Numbered from the stretch's first letter, positions 15,890 to 25,111 are shown. The stretch: DNA of 64,000 nt from JACPDH01 sp041671505 (GCA_041671505.1 JBAZBK010000025.1:1-64000), one strand, 5' to 3'. Program-made: numbers and translations. The notes: generated by a model not told the origin, from the letters alone.

Positions 15890-15934
15890 GTTCATAGCCG
15901 GATCGAAACAGACACCAACCGAAGGAGCCCTCGA

Positions 15935-16474
15935 ATGGACGGCAACGCTTACCTCTCCGACGCGATCAAACGCTTTCACGAGATCAGACAGCAGTGCGAC
16001 GGCGCGATCGCGCAGGTGCCACCCGAGCTCTGGTCGCGCCGGCTCGACCCGGAGTCGAACAGCATCGTGACGCTGCTGCTCCATCTCGCCGGCAACATGA
16101 TTTCCCGCTGGACCGACTTCCTGACGACCGACGGAGAGAAGGCCGATCGGAACCGCGACGCGGAGTTCGAGGATCCCGACGCCCTCTCCCGCGAAGCGCT
16201 GCTCGCGCGATGGGAAGAGGGCTGGGCCTGCCTCTTCGGTGCGCTCGAGGGGATCAGCGCCGACGACCTCGAGCGCATCGTCGTCATCCGCTCGAAGCCG
16301 CACTCGGTCGTCGAGGCGATCAACCGCCAGTTGACGCACTACGCCTATCACTCAGGCCAGATCGTGTTTCTCTCGAAGCACCTCGTCGGAGCGGGCTGGA
16401 AGACGCTGAGCATCGCGCGCCGCGGCTCGGCGGAGTTCAACGCGTCGAAGATGGGCGAGCCGCCGCGCACGTGA
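15935..16474 (+). CDS. DinB/YfiT-like DUF1572 metalloenzyme fold
   Basis: 179 residues, four-helix DinB-type bundle. The histidine signature is visible: HLAGN (about 51), and HYAYHSGQIVFLSKH (about 135-150) where the His triad of the family sits. Helical heptads (AIKRFHEIRQQCDGAIAQ; REALLARWEEGWACLFGALEGI) fit the bundle. Members act as thiol transferases or as metal-dependent hydrolases such as YfiT. The substrate is unknown. GAAGGAG lies 10 bases upstream of the start. Confidence 0.82.
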   Translation: MDGNAYLSDAIKRFHEIRQQCDGAIAQVPPELWSRRLDPESNSIVTLLLHLAGNMISRWTDFLTTDGEKADRNRDAEFEDPDALSREALLARWEEGWACLFGALEGISADDLERIVVIRSKPHSVVEAINRQLTHYAYHSGQIVFLSKHLVGAGWKTLSIARRGSAEFNASKMGEPPRT

Positions 16475-16583
16475 CGAGCGATCGCTCGCGTGAGGCGCGT
16501 GCTACCATCGTTCCGATACAGTGCCGCGCGTGGCGGCACACTTCGACCAGAGTCGTATCGAGTCACACCTTCAGGAGGCAATC

Positions 16584-16652
16584 ATGGCCAAGGGAAACAA
16601 CGCGCGGAAGAAAGAGACCAAGAAGCCCAAGAAGGACAAGGACAAGAAGTAA
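16584..16652 (+). CDS. Tiny lysine-rich protein (22 aa)
   Basis: MAKGNNARKKETKKPKKDK plus DKK, 22 residues, then TAA. It has an excellent Shine-Dalgarno (AGGAGG, 16573-16578) five bases before the ATG. Highly basic, no hydrophobic core, almost certainly disordered and nucleic-acid or ribosome associated. Very small proteins of this type occur in many bacteria. Support rests on the strong ribosome-binding site and composition. Confidence 0.6.
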   Translation: MAKGNNARKKETKKPKKDKDKK

Positions 16653-16841
16653 CGTCCGCGACCGCGTCCGCGACCGCGACCGCTCCGTTCCGCGTGCCGC
16701 GACGGGCACGGATCGTAGTCTGTGTCCCTCGATGACCTCGGACTCTCCGAGGAGCCGGCGATGCCGCCGGCAGCCGGCGGCTCCGGCGTTCGCTCGCGGA
16801 CGTGGAGCGGACCACCCCAGGGATGTAGACTCTGCGGTCGA

Positions 16842-17636
16842 ATGACCAGGGAGCATCGCGAAGCACTCGTCGTCGGCCATCCGGGCCATGAGCTGCGGGT
16901 CGACGGCTGGCTGACGCTCGCGAAGCCCCTCACGTTCGTGATGACCGACGGATCGGGACCGACGGGCGCGGGCCGGTTCGCCTCCACGGAGGCGATCCTT
17001 CGCGACGCGGGCGCGATCCGCGGCAGCGTCTTCGGCGCGATGACCGACCGCGCGGCATACGACGCGATCCTCTCGGGCGACGTCGCACTCTTTCGGGGCC
17101 TCTCCGATGCCATCGCCGCCGAGCTGGTCGAGCACGACATCACGTCGGTCGCCGGTGACGGCTGGGAAGGCTACAACCCGGTTCACGACGCTTGCCGGCT
17201 CGTCATCGACGCTGCAGTCGCGCTCGCGTCGCAACGCTCCGGGCGCGCGATCGAGAACTGGTCGTTCCCGCTCGTCGGCCGGCCCGACTTCGCGTCGCCG
17301 GGCGAAGAGACGCGCTTCTTCGTTCTCGACGACGCGGCGTTCGCGCGAAAGCTCGAGAAGGCTGCACGCTATCGCGAGCTGGCCGCCGATGTGGAATGGG
17401 CGTTCGCCGAGTATGGCCGCGACGCCTTCCGTACCGAAGTGCTCACGCGGATCCCCAGGCCCGCGTGGGATGACGCGCGTTTTCTTCACGAGCGGCCGTT
17501 CTACGAGGAGCACGGCGAGGCGCGGGTCAGGGAGGGAAAGTACGCCGAGCTCATCCGATACCGCGATCACGTCGTCCCGATCGCAGAGGGGCTGCGCGAG
17601 CTCGCCGCGCTGCGGTCGCCATGCGCATCCTTCTGA
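16842..17636 (+). CDS. Hypothetical protein, PIG-L/LmbE-like
   Basis: 264 residues from ATG 16842; the longer frame upstream (from 16722) lacks family features. The N-terminus VVGHPGHELRVDGWL and the DGSGPTGAGRFASTEAIL and EGYNPVHDACRLVIDAA stretches look like the PIG-L deacetylase layout (conserved His/Asp near the start) but the exact zinc motif HPDDE is replaced by HPGHE. Probably a distant member or relative. It overlaps the downstream glycosyltransferase gene by 16 bases, so the two are coupled and may act on the same glycan. Confidence 0.65.
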   Translation: MTREHREALVVGHPGHELRVDGWLTLAKPLTFVMTDGSGPTGAGRFASTEAILRDAGAIRGSVFGAMTDRAAYDAILSGDVALFRGLSDAIAAELVEHDITSVAGDGWEGYNPVHDACRLVIDAAVALASQRSGRAIENWSFPLVGRPDFASPGEETRFFVLDDAAFARKLEKAARYRELAADVEWAFAEYGRDAFRTEVLTRIPRPAWDDARFLHERPFYEEHGEARVREGKYAELIRYRDHVVPIAEGLRELAALRSPCASF

Positions 17637-18835
17637 CCAACAACACTCTCGCGTGGCGCTCGGGAAGCGAGCTATACGTCCGCGACCTCGCGATCGCTCT
17701 GAAGCGGCGCGGCCATGAGCCGATGGCCTTCAGCCCGCAGTTAGGCGACGTCGCCGACGATCTCCGGGACGCTGCGATTCCGGTGACGAACGACCTTCGC
17801 GCGATCGGCGAGCACCCCGACGTGATACACGGGCAGCACCATCTCGAGACGATGGCCGCGATCGCCCGCTTCCCCGGTATCCCCGCGGTCTACGTCTGCC
17901 ACGGTTTCCTCCCATGGCAGGAAGCCCCGCCGCGCCATCCGCGGATCCGTCGCCACGTGGCGGTCGACGATCTGGTACGCGAGCGGCTCGTGCTCGAGTG
18001 TGGAGTGGCGCCCGAGGATGTTTCGGTTCTGTACAACTTCGTCGATCTCTCCCGCTTCCCGCCGCGCGAGCCGCTTCCCGACGTGCCGCGCCGCGCGCTC
18101 GTATTCAACGGGCACGCGACGGAGGAGAACTTCGGCCTCTTCGCGCGCGAGGCGTGCTCTGCGCTCGGCGTCGAGCTTTCGATCAACGGCTACGCCTCGG
18201 GGCGCGTCGTGAGTGACTCGGGAAGCCTGCTGCGCGGCTACGACATCGTCTTTGCGCGCGCGCGCTCCGCGCTCGAGGCGATGGCGACCGGGTGCGCGGT
18301 GATCGTGGCCGACCCGCAGGGGGTGGCGGGCCTCGTGACGCCGGAGAATCTGGATTCGCTCCGGAGGCGCAACTTCGGTGCGAGTACGCTGACGACGACG
18401 CTTACGACCGAGTCCCTGCGCCTCGAGATCGCGAAATACGATCCATCCGGGGCGGCGCAGGTCCGTGATGCGGTGCGCCGGGACGCGGCCATCGATCCGG
18501 TCGTCGATGCGTACGAGGAAATCTACGCCGATGCGTTGAGCCGGCCATGCGGGAATGACGATGCGGCCGAGCGCGACGCGGTCGTCGGATACCTCCAATG
18601 GCTGAGCGTCCAGACGAAGGTGCCGGGTCTCTACGGCTGGAGCGAGCTCCGGAAGAGCCACGACGCGCTCGCGCTCGCGGTCGACGCTCTCCGCGGGAAG
18701 CTCGATCGTGCCGAGCGCGGACTCACGCCCCGCGCGCGCGATGAGGGTGACGCACCCGCGAAGCCAGCGCTCGAAGCTGCATCTGCCGAGACCGTTGGTG
18801 GCTTCCTGTCGCGTTGGTTGAAGTCGCGCCGCTGA
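17621..18835 (+). CDS. Glycosyltransferase, GT4-like
   Basis: 404 residues. The N-terminal Rossmann half starts MRILLTNNTLAWRSGSELYVRDLAIALKRRGHE, the typical opening of GT-B transferases. The second half has GYDIVFARARSALEAMATGCAVIVAD, the sugar-nucleotide-binding EX7E-like region with conserved acidic positions. The C-terminus is charged and carries a basic tail (KSRR). It overlaps the preceding gene by 16 bases. With the convergent sulfotransferase that follows, this looks like a small glycan-decoration cluster. The acceptor is unknown. Confidence 0.82.
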   Translation: MRILLTNNTLAWRSGSELYVRDLAIALKRRGHEPMAFSPQLGDVADDLRDAAIPVTNDLRAIGEHPDVIHGQHHLETMAAIARFPGIPAVYVCHGFLPWQEAPPRHPRIRRHVAVDDLVRERLVLECGVAPEDVSVLYNFVDLSRFPPREPLPDVPRRALVFNGHATEENFGLFAREACSALGVELSINGYASGRVVSDSGSLLRGYDIVFARARSALEAMATGCAVIVADPQGVAGLVTPENLDSLRRRNFGASTLTTTLTTESLRLEIAKYDPSGAAQVRDAVRRDAAIDPVVDAYEEIYADALSRPCGNDDAAERDAVVGYLQWLSVQTKVPGLYGWSELRKSHDALALAVDALRGKLDRAERGLTPRARDEGDAPAKPALEAASAETVGGFLSRWLKSRR

Positions 18836-18848
18836 GTTGACGAGGCGT

Positions 18849-19739
18849 TCAACGCACGTCGTCGACCGGATAGCCGAACGCTCGGAGGGCGTCTCCCGCC
18901 ACCGCGTCGAAGGCGAGCACCTCCTCCCGCGTGAGCTGCCGCCGCCAGGCGCCGATACGCCCGGAATCGGCAGGCTGCGTCGTCGCGGCCTGCTGCAGCA
19001 GCCGCTGCTCGTGCGTGACGAGAAGTGAGCCGTCGGCGTTCCGGCGTTCCAGGTGCTCTGCGAGCCGCGCCGGCGCGCGCTCGTACCACCGGAGCATCTG
19101 CGGCTCGAAGTCGAGGTCGAGAAACGCGCAGATCTCGCGAAGGACCATCCCCGGGTCCTCGATCAGCGACTCGTAGCGCACCTCCATGTACTGGCGACAA
19201 CGACGACCCTGGCTGCGCGCAGCGGTGACGTTGTCACTCCAGTAGCAGGCCTGCAGACGGATGTCGTCGCCCGGGGAGAACCACTGGCGCCGGAGCGACA
19301 CGGCCGCGTCTCGTCCGTCGCGGACGACGTGAACGAATCGCGCTTCGGGGAGGAGCCGCTCGATCTGCTCGATCCGTCGGCAGTAGATCGGAGTCTTGTC
19401 GCCCCAGCGCGTCTTGCCGAAGCGCTCCGCGTACATCCGGTAGAAGAGACGAACGCCCTCCGCCACGTTGAATGGCGTGAGCTCGAAGAGACGCGCGCGG
19501 AATTCGATTGCGGAGAGATGGAAGTCGGGCCAGGCGGGAGCGTCGGCCGGATAGCTCGTCAGAGTTTGGACCAACTGATTGCGCAGCTCGTCTCCTCCGG
19601 CAGTCCACCCGCCGGCGGCGTCGAGAAAGCCGGTCTCCGGAGGGATCGCGAGCGTCGACTGTGCGTCGAGCATCAGGCGCAGGAGCGTCGTGCCCGAGCG
19701 TGGCGAGCCGACGATGAACGGCATGGGACGGGGTTGCAT
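18849..19739 (-). CDS. Sulfotransferase (PAPS-dependent)
   Basis: 296 residues from the ATG at 19739; the upstream in-frame extension lacks the fold. The 5'-phosphosulfate loop GSPRSGTTLLRLML (about 11-24) and the 3'-phosphate box VHVVRDGRDAAVSL are both present and intact. It uses PAPS to sulfate a carbohydrate or small molecule in the cytoplasm. Converges on the GT4-like gene (ends 13 bases apart), suggesting a shared surface-glycan role. Length is normal. Confidence 0.88.
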   Translation of the reverse strand: MQPRPMPFIVGSPRSGTTLLRLMLDAQSTLAIPPETGFLDAAGGWTAGGDELRNQLVQTLTSYPADAPAWPDFHLSAIEFRARLFELTPFNVAEGVRLFYRMYAERFGKTRWGDKTPIYCRRIEQIERLLPEARFVHVVRDGRDAAVSLRRQWFSPGDDIRLQACYWSDNVTAARSQGRRCRQYMEVRYESLIEDPGMVLREICAFLDLDFEPQMLRWYERAPARLAEHLERRNADGSLLVTHEQRLLQQAATTQPADSGRIGAWRRQLTREEVLAFDAVAGDALRAFGYPVDDVR

Positions 19740-19778
19740 CCGACGACGGGCCTCCACTTCTTGTGTGTTTCGGCAAAC

Positions 19779-19784
19779 TATAAT
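19779..19784 (+). promoter_or_regulatory. -10-like TATAAT in divergent gap
   Basis: Exact TATAAT between the sulfotransferase (minus) and the GGDEF-protein gene (plus, 19866). No good -35 was found at 17 bp (ACTTCT), so the promoter assignment is only tentative. Confidence 0.4.
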
Positions 19785-19865
19785 CTCGAGGTGTGACCCC
19801 GTCTCCCGCGATGTTCCTAACCTTCGATTCAACGCGGTGACGGGCGATTCGGTACTCTATTCGAC

Positions 19866-22769
19866 ATGGCTTCACGGAGAGCGCTCGCGGGCTGGGCTGC
19901 CGCTCTGCTCCTGCTGACGATCGTCGAGGTCGCCTCGGCGGCGCCTCGCGTGAACCGCGAATTCGCCGTGCAGCTCTGGGACGCGCTCCGCGGGCTGCCT
20001 CATAACTCGGTCTCGGCGATCACGCAGACGCGCGACGGTTACCTCTGGCTCGGCACCTACGGCGGCGTCGCGCGCTTCGACGGCGTGAAATTCGACCTCT
20101 TCAACTCGAAGACGAATCCGACGGTGTTCGACGACAACATCGTTCAGACGCTCTTCGCCGACTCTCACGACCGCATCTGGATTGGCACGGGAACGGGCGG
20201 GGTCGTCGTTCTCGACAAGGGCGTCTTCCGCCGCATCACGGCGAAGGACGGTCTTCCCAGTGACGCGATCTGGAGTTTCGCCGAACGTGGCGGGACGATG
20301 CTCGTCGGCACGCAGGAGGGCCTGGCCGCCGTCTCGAACGGCAAGGTCTCCGTCGATCGGTTAGGCGCGCTCGCGGGCCGCGCGGTCTGGGCGCTTCTCA
20401 CCGAGGCCGACGGCTCGATCTGGGCAGGCTTCGAGACCGAAGGGCTCGCGCATCTCGACTCGGCGGGAGGGGTGATCTCCTACACCACGACGAACGGGCT
20501 GCCGAGCAACGGCGTGCGTGCGATCCTCCGCGACCGTCGCGGCGTGCTCTGGGTCGGCACGGACGCCGGGCTCGCGCGCCTCGTCGGCGATCGTTTCGAG
20601 AAGGTCGGCGGGTGGGAGCTCGAGAGCTCCTCGGTGCGTGCCCTCGCCGAGGGCGAGGACTCCCTCTGGATCGGCACGTTCGAGGGGCTCGGCCGCCGCC
20701 GCGGCGATTCGATCACGTCCTATCGCTACGACAACGGCCTTCCGAGCGACACGATTCGCGCGACGTTCGTCGACCGCGAAGGAGGTCTCTGGCTCGGAAC
20801 CGGCGGCGGCGGACTGCTCAGCGTGAAGCCGGCGCTCGTGCGGACGTTCGACCGCAGCGATGGTCTCGGCGACGACGTCACTCGCGCGATCCTGCAGTCG
20901 CGCGACGGCACGATCTGGGTCGGAACGTTCGGAGGCGGCCTGACGCGCATCCGCGGCGCCGAGCGGCGCACGTTCACGACGAAGAACGGACTTCCATCCG
21001 ACATCGTCCTTTCCCTTGCGGAAGATCTCGACGGGGCGATATGGGCCGGAACGCGGCACGGCGTCGCGCGGATCCGAGGCGAGACGATCGAGCTCTTTTC
21101 GTCGGAGCCCCGCGTGAGCGGGCTGTCGATCCGCGCGATCTACTCCGCGCGCAACGGCTCGGTCTGGATCGGCAATCCTCGCGGCGAGGTGACGCGCTGG
21201 GCGAGCGGGAGATTCGAGCCGATCGATCTCGGCCGTCCCAGTGGCATCGCCGCCGTCTTCTTCATTACGGAAACGCGCGATGGCAGCATGTGGATCGCGA
21301 CGCACGGCAGCGGGCTCTTCCGGATCAAAGACGGACGAACCCGGCTCTTCGACGTCGCGTCGGGCTTTCCCTCCGACCGTCCCTGGTCGCTTCTCGAGGA
21401 TCCCGACGGCTCGCTCTGGATCGGCACACGCGGCTCGGGGCTCATCCGTCTTCGGGGTGAGACCGCGGACGTCGTCGACTCGGCGCACGGCCTCTACGAT
21501 GACGTCGTCTACCACGTCATCGACGACGGGATGGGGCGACTCTGGATGTCGAGCAACCGCGGCATCTTCTTCGTCTGGAAGCGCGAGATCGACGATCTCG
21601 TCGCGAAGCGGATTCCCGAGCTCCACTCCGTGCCGTTCGGACGCGGCGAAGGAATGCAGAACACCGAGTGCAACGGCGGCTCCCAGCCGGCCGGATGGAA
21701 GATGGCGAGCGGCGAGATCTGGTTCCCGACGCTGCGCGGCGCTGCGATCGTCGACCCGCGGCGCGTGATTCCCGATCCGCGTCCGCCCGCGGTGATCATC
21801 GAAGGCGTCGACGTCGACGGAGAGCCGCGCGCGACCGGAGGGGAACTGAAGCTCTCGAGCGCGAACCGCCGCCTCGAGATCCGCTTCACCGGGATGAGCC
21901 TCGCGTCGCCGGAACGTCTCGAGTTCCGCTACCGGCTCGTCGGCTACGACGACGCCTGGGTGACGCGGCGCGAGCGCTCGGCGTCGTATTCGAAGCTCGA
22001 GCCGGGCAACTACGTGTTCGAAGTGTCGGCGGCGAGCCGCGAGGGGGTGTGGAGCGACACCCCGGCGCGCGTGTCGATCGTCGTCGAGCCTCGCTGGTAC
22101 GAACGGATGGTCGTCAGGGCGACGTTCGTCGTCGCCTTCCTCCTCTTCGGTCTGGCGATCTACGTCGGCCGCGTGCGCGGACTGCGCCACCGGCAGCGCG
22201 AGCTCGAGACGCTCGTGCGCGAGCGGACGCGCGCGCTGGAAGAGGCAAACCTGCGACTCGAGGATATTTCGCGGGTCGACAGCCTGACGAAGATCGCGAA
22301 CCGCCGCGAGTTCGACCGCGTGCTCGAGCGCGAGTGGGGCCGCTGCCAGCGCGACGGCGCGACCATCGCGCTCGTCTTCGTCGACGTCGATCACTTCAAG
22401 AGCTACAACGACACCTACGGGCACCAGCAGGGAGACGAGGCGCTTCGCCGCGTCGCCGCGGTGCTGCACGAGGCGGGACGCCGCCCCACCGACATCGTCT
22501 CGCGCTACGGAGGCGAGGAGTTCGCCATCGTCCTTTCAGGCACCGACGCGGCGAGCGCTCTCGAAATCGCGGGCGAGCTGCGACGGGAGGTCGAGTCGCT
22601 CGCGATCCCGCACGGCGGCGAGTTGGCGTGGCGGCTGCTCACGATCTCGATCGGCGTCGCCGCGATGGTGCCGTCGACCGGAGCCGACGCGATCACTCTC
22701 GTCGAGCTCGCCGACAAGGCGCTCTATCGCGCGAAGCGCGAAGGGCGGAATCGGGTGGTCGCTAGTTAG
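19866..22769 (+). CDS. Two-component-propeller diguanylate cyclase
   Basis: 967 residues. Signal peptide (about 1-26), then repeated beta-propeller blades of the two-component-regulator type (GYLWLGTYGGVARFDG, SIWAGFETEGLAHLD, DGSMWIATHGSGLFRI) to about 640, Y_Y_Y domain (about 680-755; LEFRYRLVGYDDAWVTR), one membrane segment (about 760-780), coiled coil, GGDEF domain. The active site is intact, GGEEF at 882-886, with the RPTD inhibitory site five residues before. So it probably senses an extracellular ligand and makes cyclic-di-GMP inside. Tandem neighbours do not form an operon. Confidence 0.9.
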   Translation: MASRRALAGWAAALLLLTIVEVASAAPRVNREFAVQLWDALRGLPHNSVSAITQTRDGYLWLGTYGGVARFDGVKFDLFNSKTNPTVFDDNIVQTLFADSHDRIWIGTGTGGVVVLDKGVFRRITAKDGLPSDAIWSFAERGGTMLVGTQEGLAAVSNGKVSVDRLGALAGRAVWALLTEADGSIWAGFETEGLAHLDSAGGVISYTTTNGLPSNGVRAILRDRRGVLWVGTDAGLARLVGDRFEKVGGWELESSSVRALAEGEDSLWIGTFEGLGRRRGDSITSYRYDNGLPSDTIRATFVDREGGLWLGTGGGGLLSVKPALVRTFDRSDGLGDDVTRAILQSRDGTIWVGTFGGGLTRIRGAERRTFTTKNGLPSDIVLSLAEDLDGAIWAGTRHGVARIRGETIELFSSEPRVSGLSIRAIYSARNGSVWIGNPRGEVTRWASGRFEPIDLGRPSGIAAVFFITETRDGSMWIATHGSGLFRIKDGRTRLFDVASGFPSDRPWSLLEDPDGSLWIGTRGSGLIRLRGETADVVDSAHGLYDDVVYHVIDDGMGRLWMSSNRGIFFVWKREIDDLVAKRIPELHSVPFGRGEGMQNTECNGGSQPAGWKMASGEIWFPTLRGAAIVDPRRVIPDPRPPAVIIEGVDVDGEPRATGGELKLSSANRRLEIRFTGMSLASPERLEFRYRLVGYDDAWVTRRERSASYSKLEPGNYVFEVSAASREGVWSDTPARVSIVVEPRWYERMVVRATFVVAFLLFGLAIYVGRVRGLRHRQRELETLVRERTRALEEANLRLEDISRVDSLTKIANRREFDRVLEREWGRCQRDGATIALVFVDVDHFKSYNDTYGHQQGDEALRRVAAVLHEAGRRPTDIVSRYGGEEFAIVLSGTDAASALEIAGELRREVESLAIPHGGELAWRLLTISIGVAAMVPSTGADAITLVELADKALYRAKREGRNRVVAS

Positions 22770-22792
22770 GCGGAAGGCGAGAGGGCAGGCTT

Positions 22793-22936
22793 CTGTGGCG
22801 CAGACACTCCTGTCTGCGCGTCGCCGAAGGCGACCTGGGTTGAGAAGCGGCGCGCTACGTCCCCTCAGTCCGCGCAATAGCCTCAGAAGCGGCGCTTCGC
22901 GCCGCGCGCAGGCAGGAGTGCCTGCGCCACACAGGC
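22793..22936. repeat. GC-rich inverted repeat between convergent genes
   Basis: Left arm CTGTGGCGCAGACACTCCTG and its complement CAGGAGTGCCTGCGCCACAC flank a central spacer of ~90 bases. It lies between the cyclase (plus) and larC (minus), both ending here, where it may act as a two-way terminator or mRNA 3' protector. Confidence 0.6.
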
Positions 22937-22937
22937 G

Positions 22938-24110
22938 TCAGTGGTTCCGCGCTGCTGCCAGCGCCGCCGCCAGCACTTCCCGCACCGGCACGCCGCGCTC
23001 GCGCGCGATCCGCGCGCACGCCTCGTACTCCGGCGCGAGGTTCAGCGTCCGTCCGGCGAGCGAGCTCCGTTTGCACGGAATCTCGCCGTACTCCGTCGAC
23101 ACCGTGACGATCTCGCGCTCGAGCTCGATCCGCCCCATCTCGACGAACCGCACGCCGATCGTCGACGTCTCGCGGAAGATCGTCTCCGCGATCGCGTCGC
23201 GCTGCTCGGGGCGGCCGATCGCGCGAAGCAGCGTCCCCGGCCTGTTCTTTTTCATCTGCAGCGGCTGGAAGGTCACCTCGAGCGCTCCCGCCTCGTAGAG
23301 CCGCTCCATCGCGAAGCCGAGCACCTCGGGAGTCGAGTCGTCGAGGTCGCATTCGACGACGACGACGCGGCCCGCCGATGCGGCATCGATCAGCTCCCCC
23401 TCGAAGACGCGAAGCACGTTAGGGAAGCGCTTCACCTCGCGCCCGCCGAGCCCGTAGCCGATCCGGTCGACGCGCATCGGCGGCTGCGGCCCGAAGCCGG
23501 CGCCGTACTCCGCGAGGATCAGCGCGCCAGTCGGCGTGCAGAACTCTCCCGGGACGTCGAGCTGGTAGCTCGGAATCCCCTTCAGCAGCTCCGAAGCCGC
23601 CGGCGTCGGTACCGGGATCGAGCCGTGGCGGCAGTCGACACGGCCTGAACCTACGTGAACGGCGGAGCCGCGGATCTCGTCGAAGCCTAACGCGTCGAGC
23701 GCGACGGCGACCCCGACGATGTCGACGATCGAGTCGATCGCACCGACCTCGTGCAGGTGGACCTTCTCCGCCGGAACTCCGTGAATCTTTCCCTCGACCT
23801 CGCAGATCTTCCGGAACATCGACACCGCTCGCTCCTCGGCGCGCCGCGCGAGGCCGCGGCCTCGGACGATCTCGAGGATGTCATTCAGACCGCGATGGGC
23901 GCGCGACTCGTCGGCGATGAGCCGCACGTCGAAGCGCGTGCCGGTCGTCCCCGCGCGCTTGTCGCGCGTGATGCGGAGCTCGTAACCGTCGAAGGGGAGC
24001 TTCGCCAGCGCATCGCGGACGATCCGCTCGTCGACCCCGAGGTCGATCAGCGCGCCGACGGCCATGTCGCCGGCGATCCCGGCCGAACAGTCGAAGTAGA
24101 GGGTTCGCAT
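22938..24110 (-). CDS. larC: Nickel-pincer-cofactor biosynthesis protein LarC
   Basis: 390 residues from ATG 24110. LarC inserts nickel into the pincer nucleotide cofactor of lactate racemase-like enzymes. The N-terminus MRTLYFDCSAGIAGDMAVGAL and GSAVHVGSGRVDCRHGSIPVP are characteristic, followed by the C-terminal LarC2-like region (VVVVECDLDDSTPEVLGFAMERL). It is a single uninterrupted frame (some LarC genes use a programmed frameshift). No larA, larB or larE is adjacent, so the partner is elsewhere or absent. Confidence 0.9.
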   Translation of the reverse strand: MRTLYFDCSAGIAGDMAVGALIDLGVDERIVRDALAKLPFDGYELRITRDKRAGTTGTRFDVRLIADESRAHRGLNDILEIVRGRGLARRAEERAVSMFRKICEVEGKIHGVPAEKVHLHEVGAIDSIVDIVGVAVALDALGFDEIRGSAVHVGSGRVDCRHGSIPVPTPAASELLKGIPSYQLDVPGEFCTPTGALILAEYGAGFGPQPPMRVDRIGYGLGGREVKRFPNVLRVFEGELIDAASAGRVVVVECDLDDSTPEVLGFAMERLYEAGALEVTFQPLQMKKNRPGTLLRAIGRPEQRDAIAETIFRETSTIGVRFVEMGRIELEREIVTVSTEYGEIPCKRSSLAGRTLNLAPEYEACARIARERGVPVREVLAAALAAARNH

Positions 24111-24132
24111 CGTGTCGAGCAGATTGTAATTG

Positions 24133-24200
24133 AAGGCGAGAGGCGAGGGGCGAAAGGCGAAAAGCAGGCCAGCGGCCAAAGGCCAGAGGCCAAAGCAGGC
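24133..24200. repeat. Heptad repeat array (GGCGARR / GGCCAAA)
   Basis: Perfectly phased 7-bp units: GGCGAGA GGCGAGG GGCGAAA ... then, after AGCA, GGCCAGC GGCCAAA GGCCAGA GGCCAAA. Two unit types join at the same AGCAGG-type junction as in other arrays here. Lies between larC and the HD gene. Confidence 0.8.
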
Positions 24201-24285
24201 ATGTGGGGCGGCTTGCGGAACGAGAGTGGCGGTCGCGGACGCACGCAGCGCCCCATCAACCTCGCGCGCACCCCCCGTGTCGCGT

Positions 24286-24834
24286 TCAGCCCTTGCCGAG
24301 CACCGTCATCGCCCTCGCGAGCTCGTTCTCCGCGAGGTCGTCGAGGTGAGGCACGAGTCCCGCGCATTCCTTCGCGACCGACGAGGCCCAGAGCACGTAC
24401 TCGCGCCGGCGCTCGAGCGACCATCCAGTCGGAGGACGCGTCGCCACGTCGCGGATGTTGCAGATCTTGTCGGCGATCTTCACGAGCTTCGCCTCGCTCG
24501 ACGCCCTGCCGGCGCGCTCGAGCTGAAGCCGCCGCCTCTCGTTCCTCGGCAGCGTCGTGTCGTCGGTGACCTCGGCGACGATGCCTGCAACCTCCGGCCC
24601 GAAACGCTCGAGGATCTCCTCGATCGTCGTCTCGGTATCCTCGACCGTGTCGTGAAGCAGCGCGGCGATCAGAGTCGCCTCGTCGTCGACCCCGGCCTCG
24701 ATCACCAGCACCTCGGCTACCTCGATCGGGTGGTTGATGTACGGGGACGACTCCAGATCCTTCCTCCGCTGGAAGCGATGGCGGTCAGCCGCAAAGGCGA
24801 CCGCGCGGAGGATTCGGGAGGGGCTCGTCGGCAT
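24286..24834 (-). CDS. Small HD-domain hydrolase, MESH1/alarmone-hydrolase-like
   Basis: 182 residues from ATG 24834. The layout (RHRFQRRKDLESSPYINHPIEVAEVL, then ALLHDTVEDTET, then KLVKIADKICNIRDV) is that of the single-domain HD alarmone hydrolases (Mesh1 type) that remove pyrophosphate from ppGpp. The catalytic HD (ALLHDTVED) is intact, as are the KLVKIADKICN helix and conserved ED. No synthetase half is fused. It could equally act on NADPH. Upstream ATG candidates extend into a poor-family region. Confidence 0.82.
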   Translation of the reverse strand: MPTSPSRILRAVAFAADRHRFQRRKDLESSPYINHPIEVAEVLVIEAGVDDEATLIAALLHDTVEDTETTIEEILERFGPEVAGIVAEVTDDTTLPRNERRRLQLERAGRASSEAKLVKIADKICNIRDVATRPPTGWSLERRREYVLWASSVAKECAGLVPHLDDLAENELARAMTVLGKG

Positions 24835-24962
24835 GGAGTCATTATGTCGCAGCGGCCTCGCAGCCCCCAAATTTGCGGCGCTGTGACCGGTGACGCGCGC
24901 CACGCGGTGCCAGACTCTCTCTGGTCCCGCTCGAGAGCCGGCGTTCAAACAGGGAGGATTCG

Positions 24963-25102
24963 GTGATGACCCGCAAACTCGCGCTCGCAGTTGCCGTTCT
25001 CGTCAGCACATCTCCTACTGGCGCGACGGCGCGAAGCTCTGCGCGAAGGTCGAGGGGGACGGCGAAGCGGCGGAGCAGTGGTGCTACGAGCGGGCGAGGT
25101 GA
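24963..25102 (+). pseudogene. Possible frameshifted remnant of a small secreted gene
   Basis: From 24963 one frame reads a signal-like MTRKLALAVAVLVSTS and then turns into a low-complexity RS-rich run. A neighbouring frame ends with the compact peptide YWRDGAKLCAKVEGDGEAAE before a stop at 25100-25102. One plausible reading is a single frameshift in a short exported protein. No homologue is named. Confidence 0.3.
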
Positions 25103-25111
25103 GGCGGTAGC

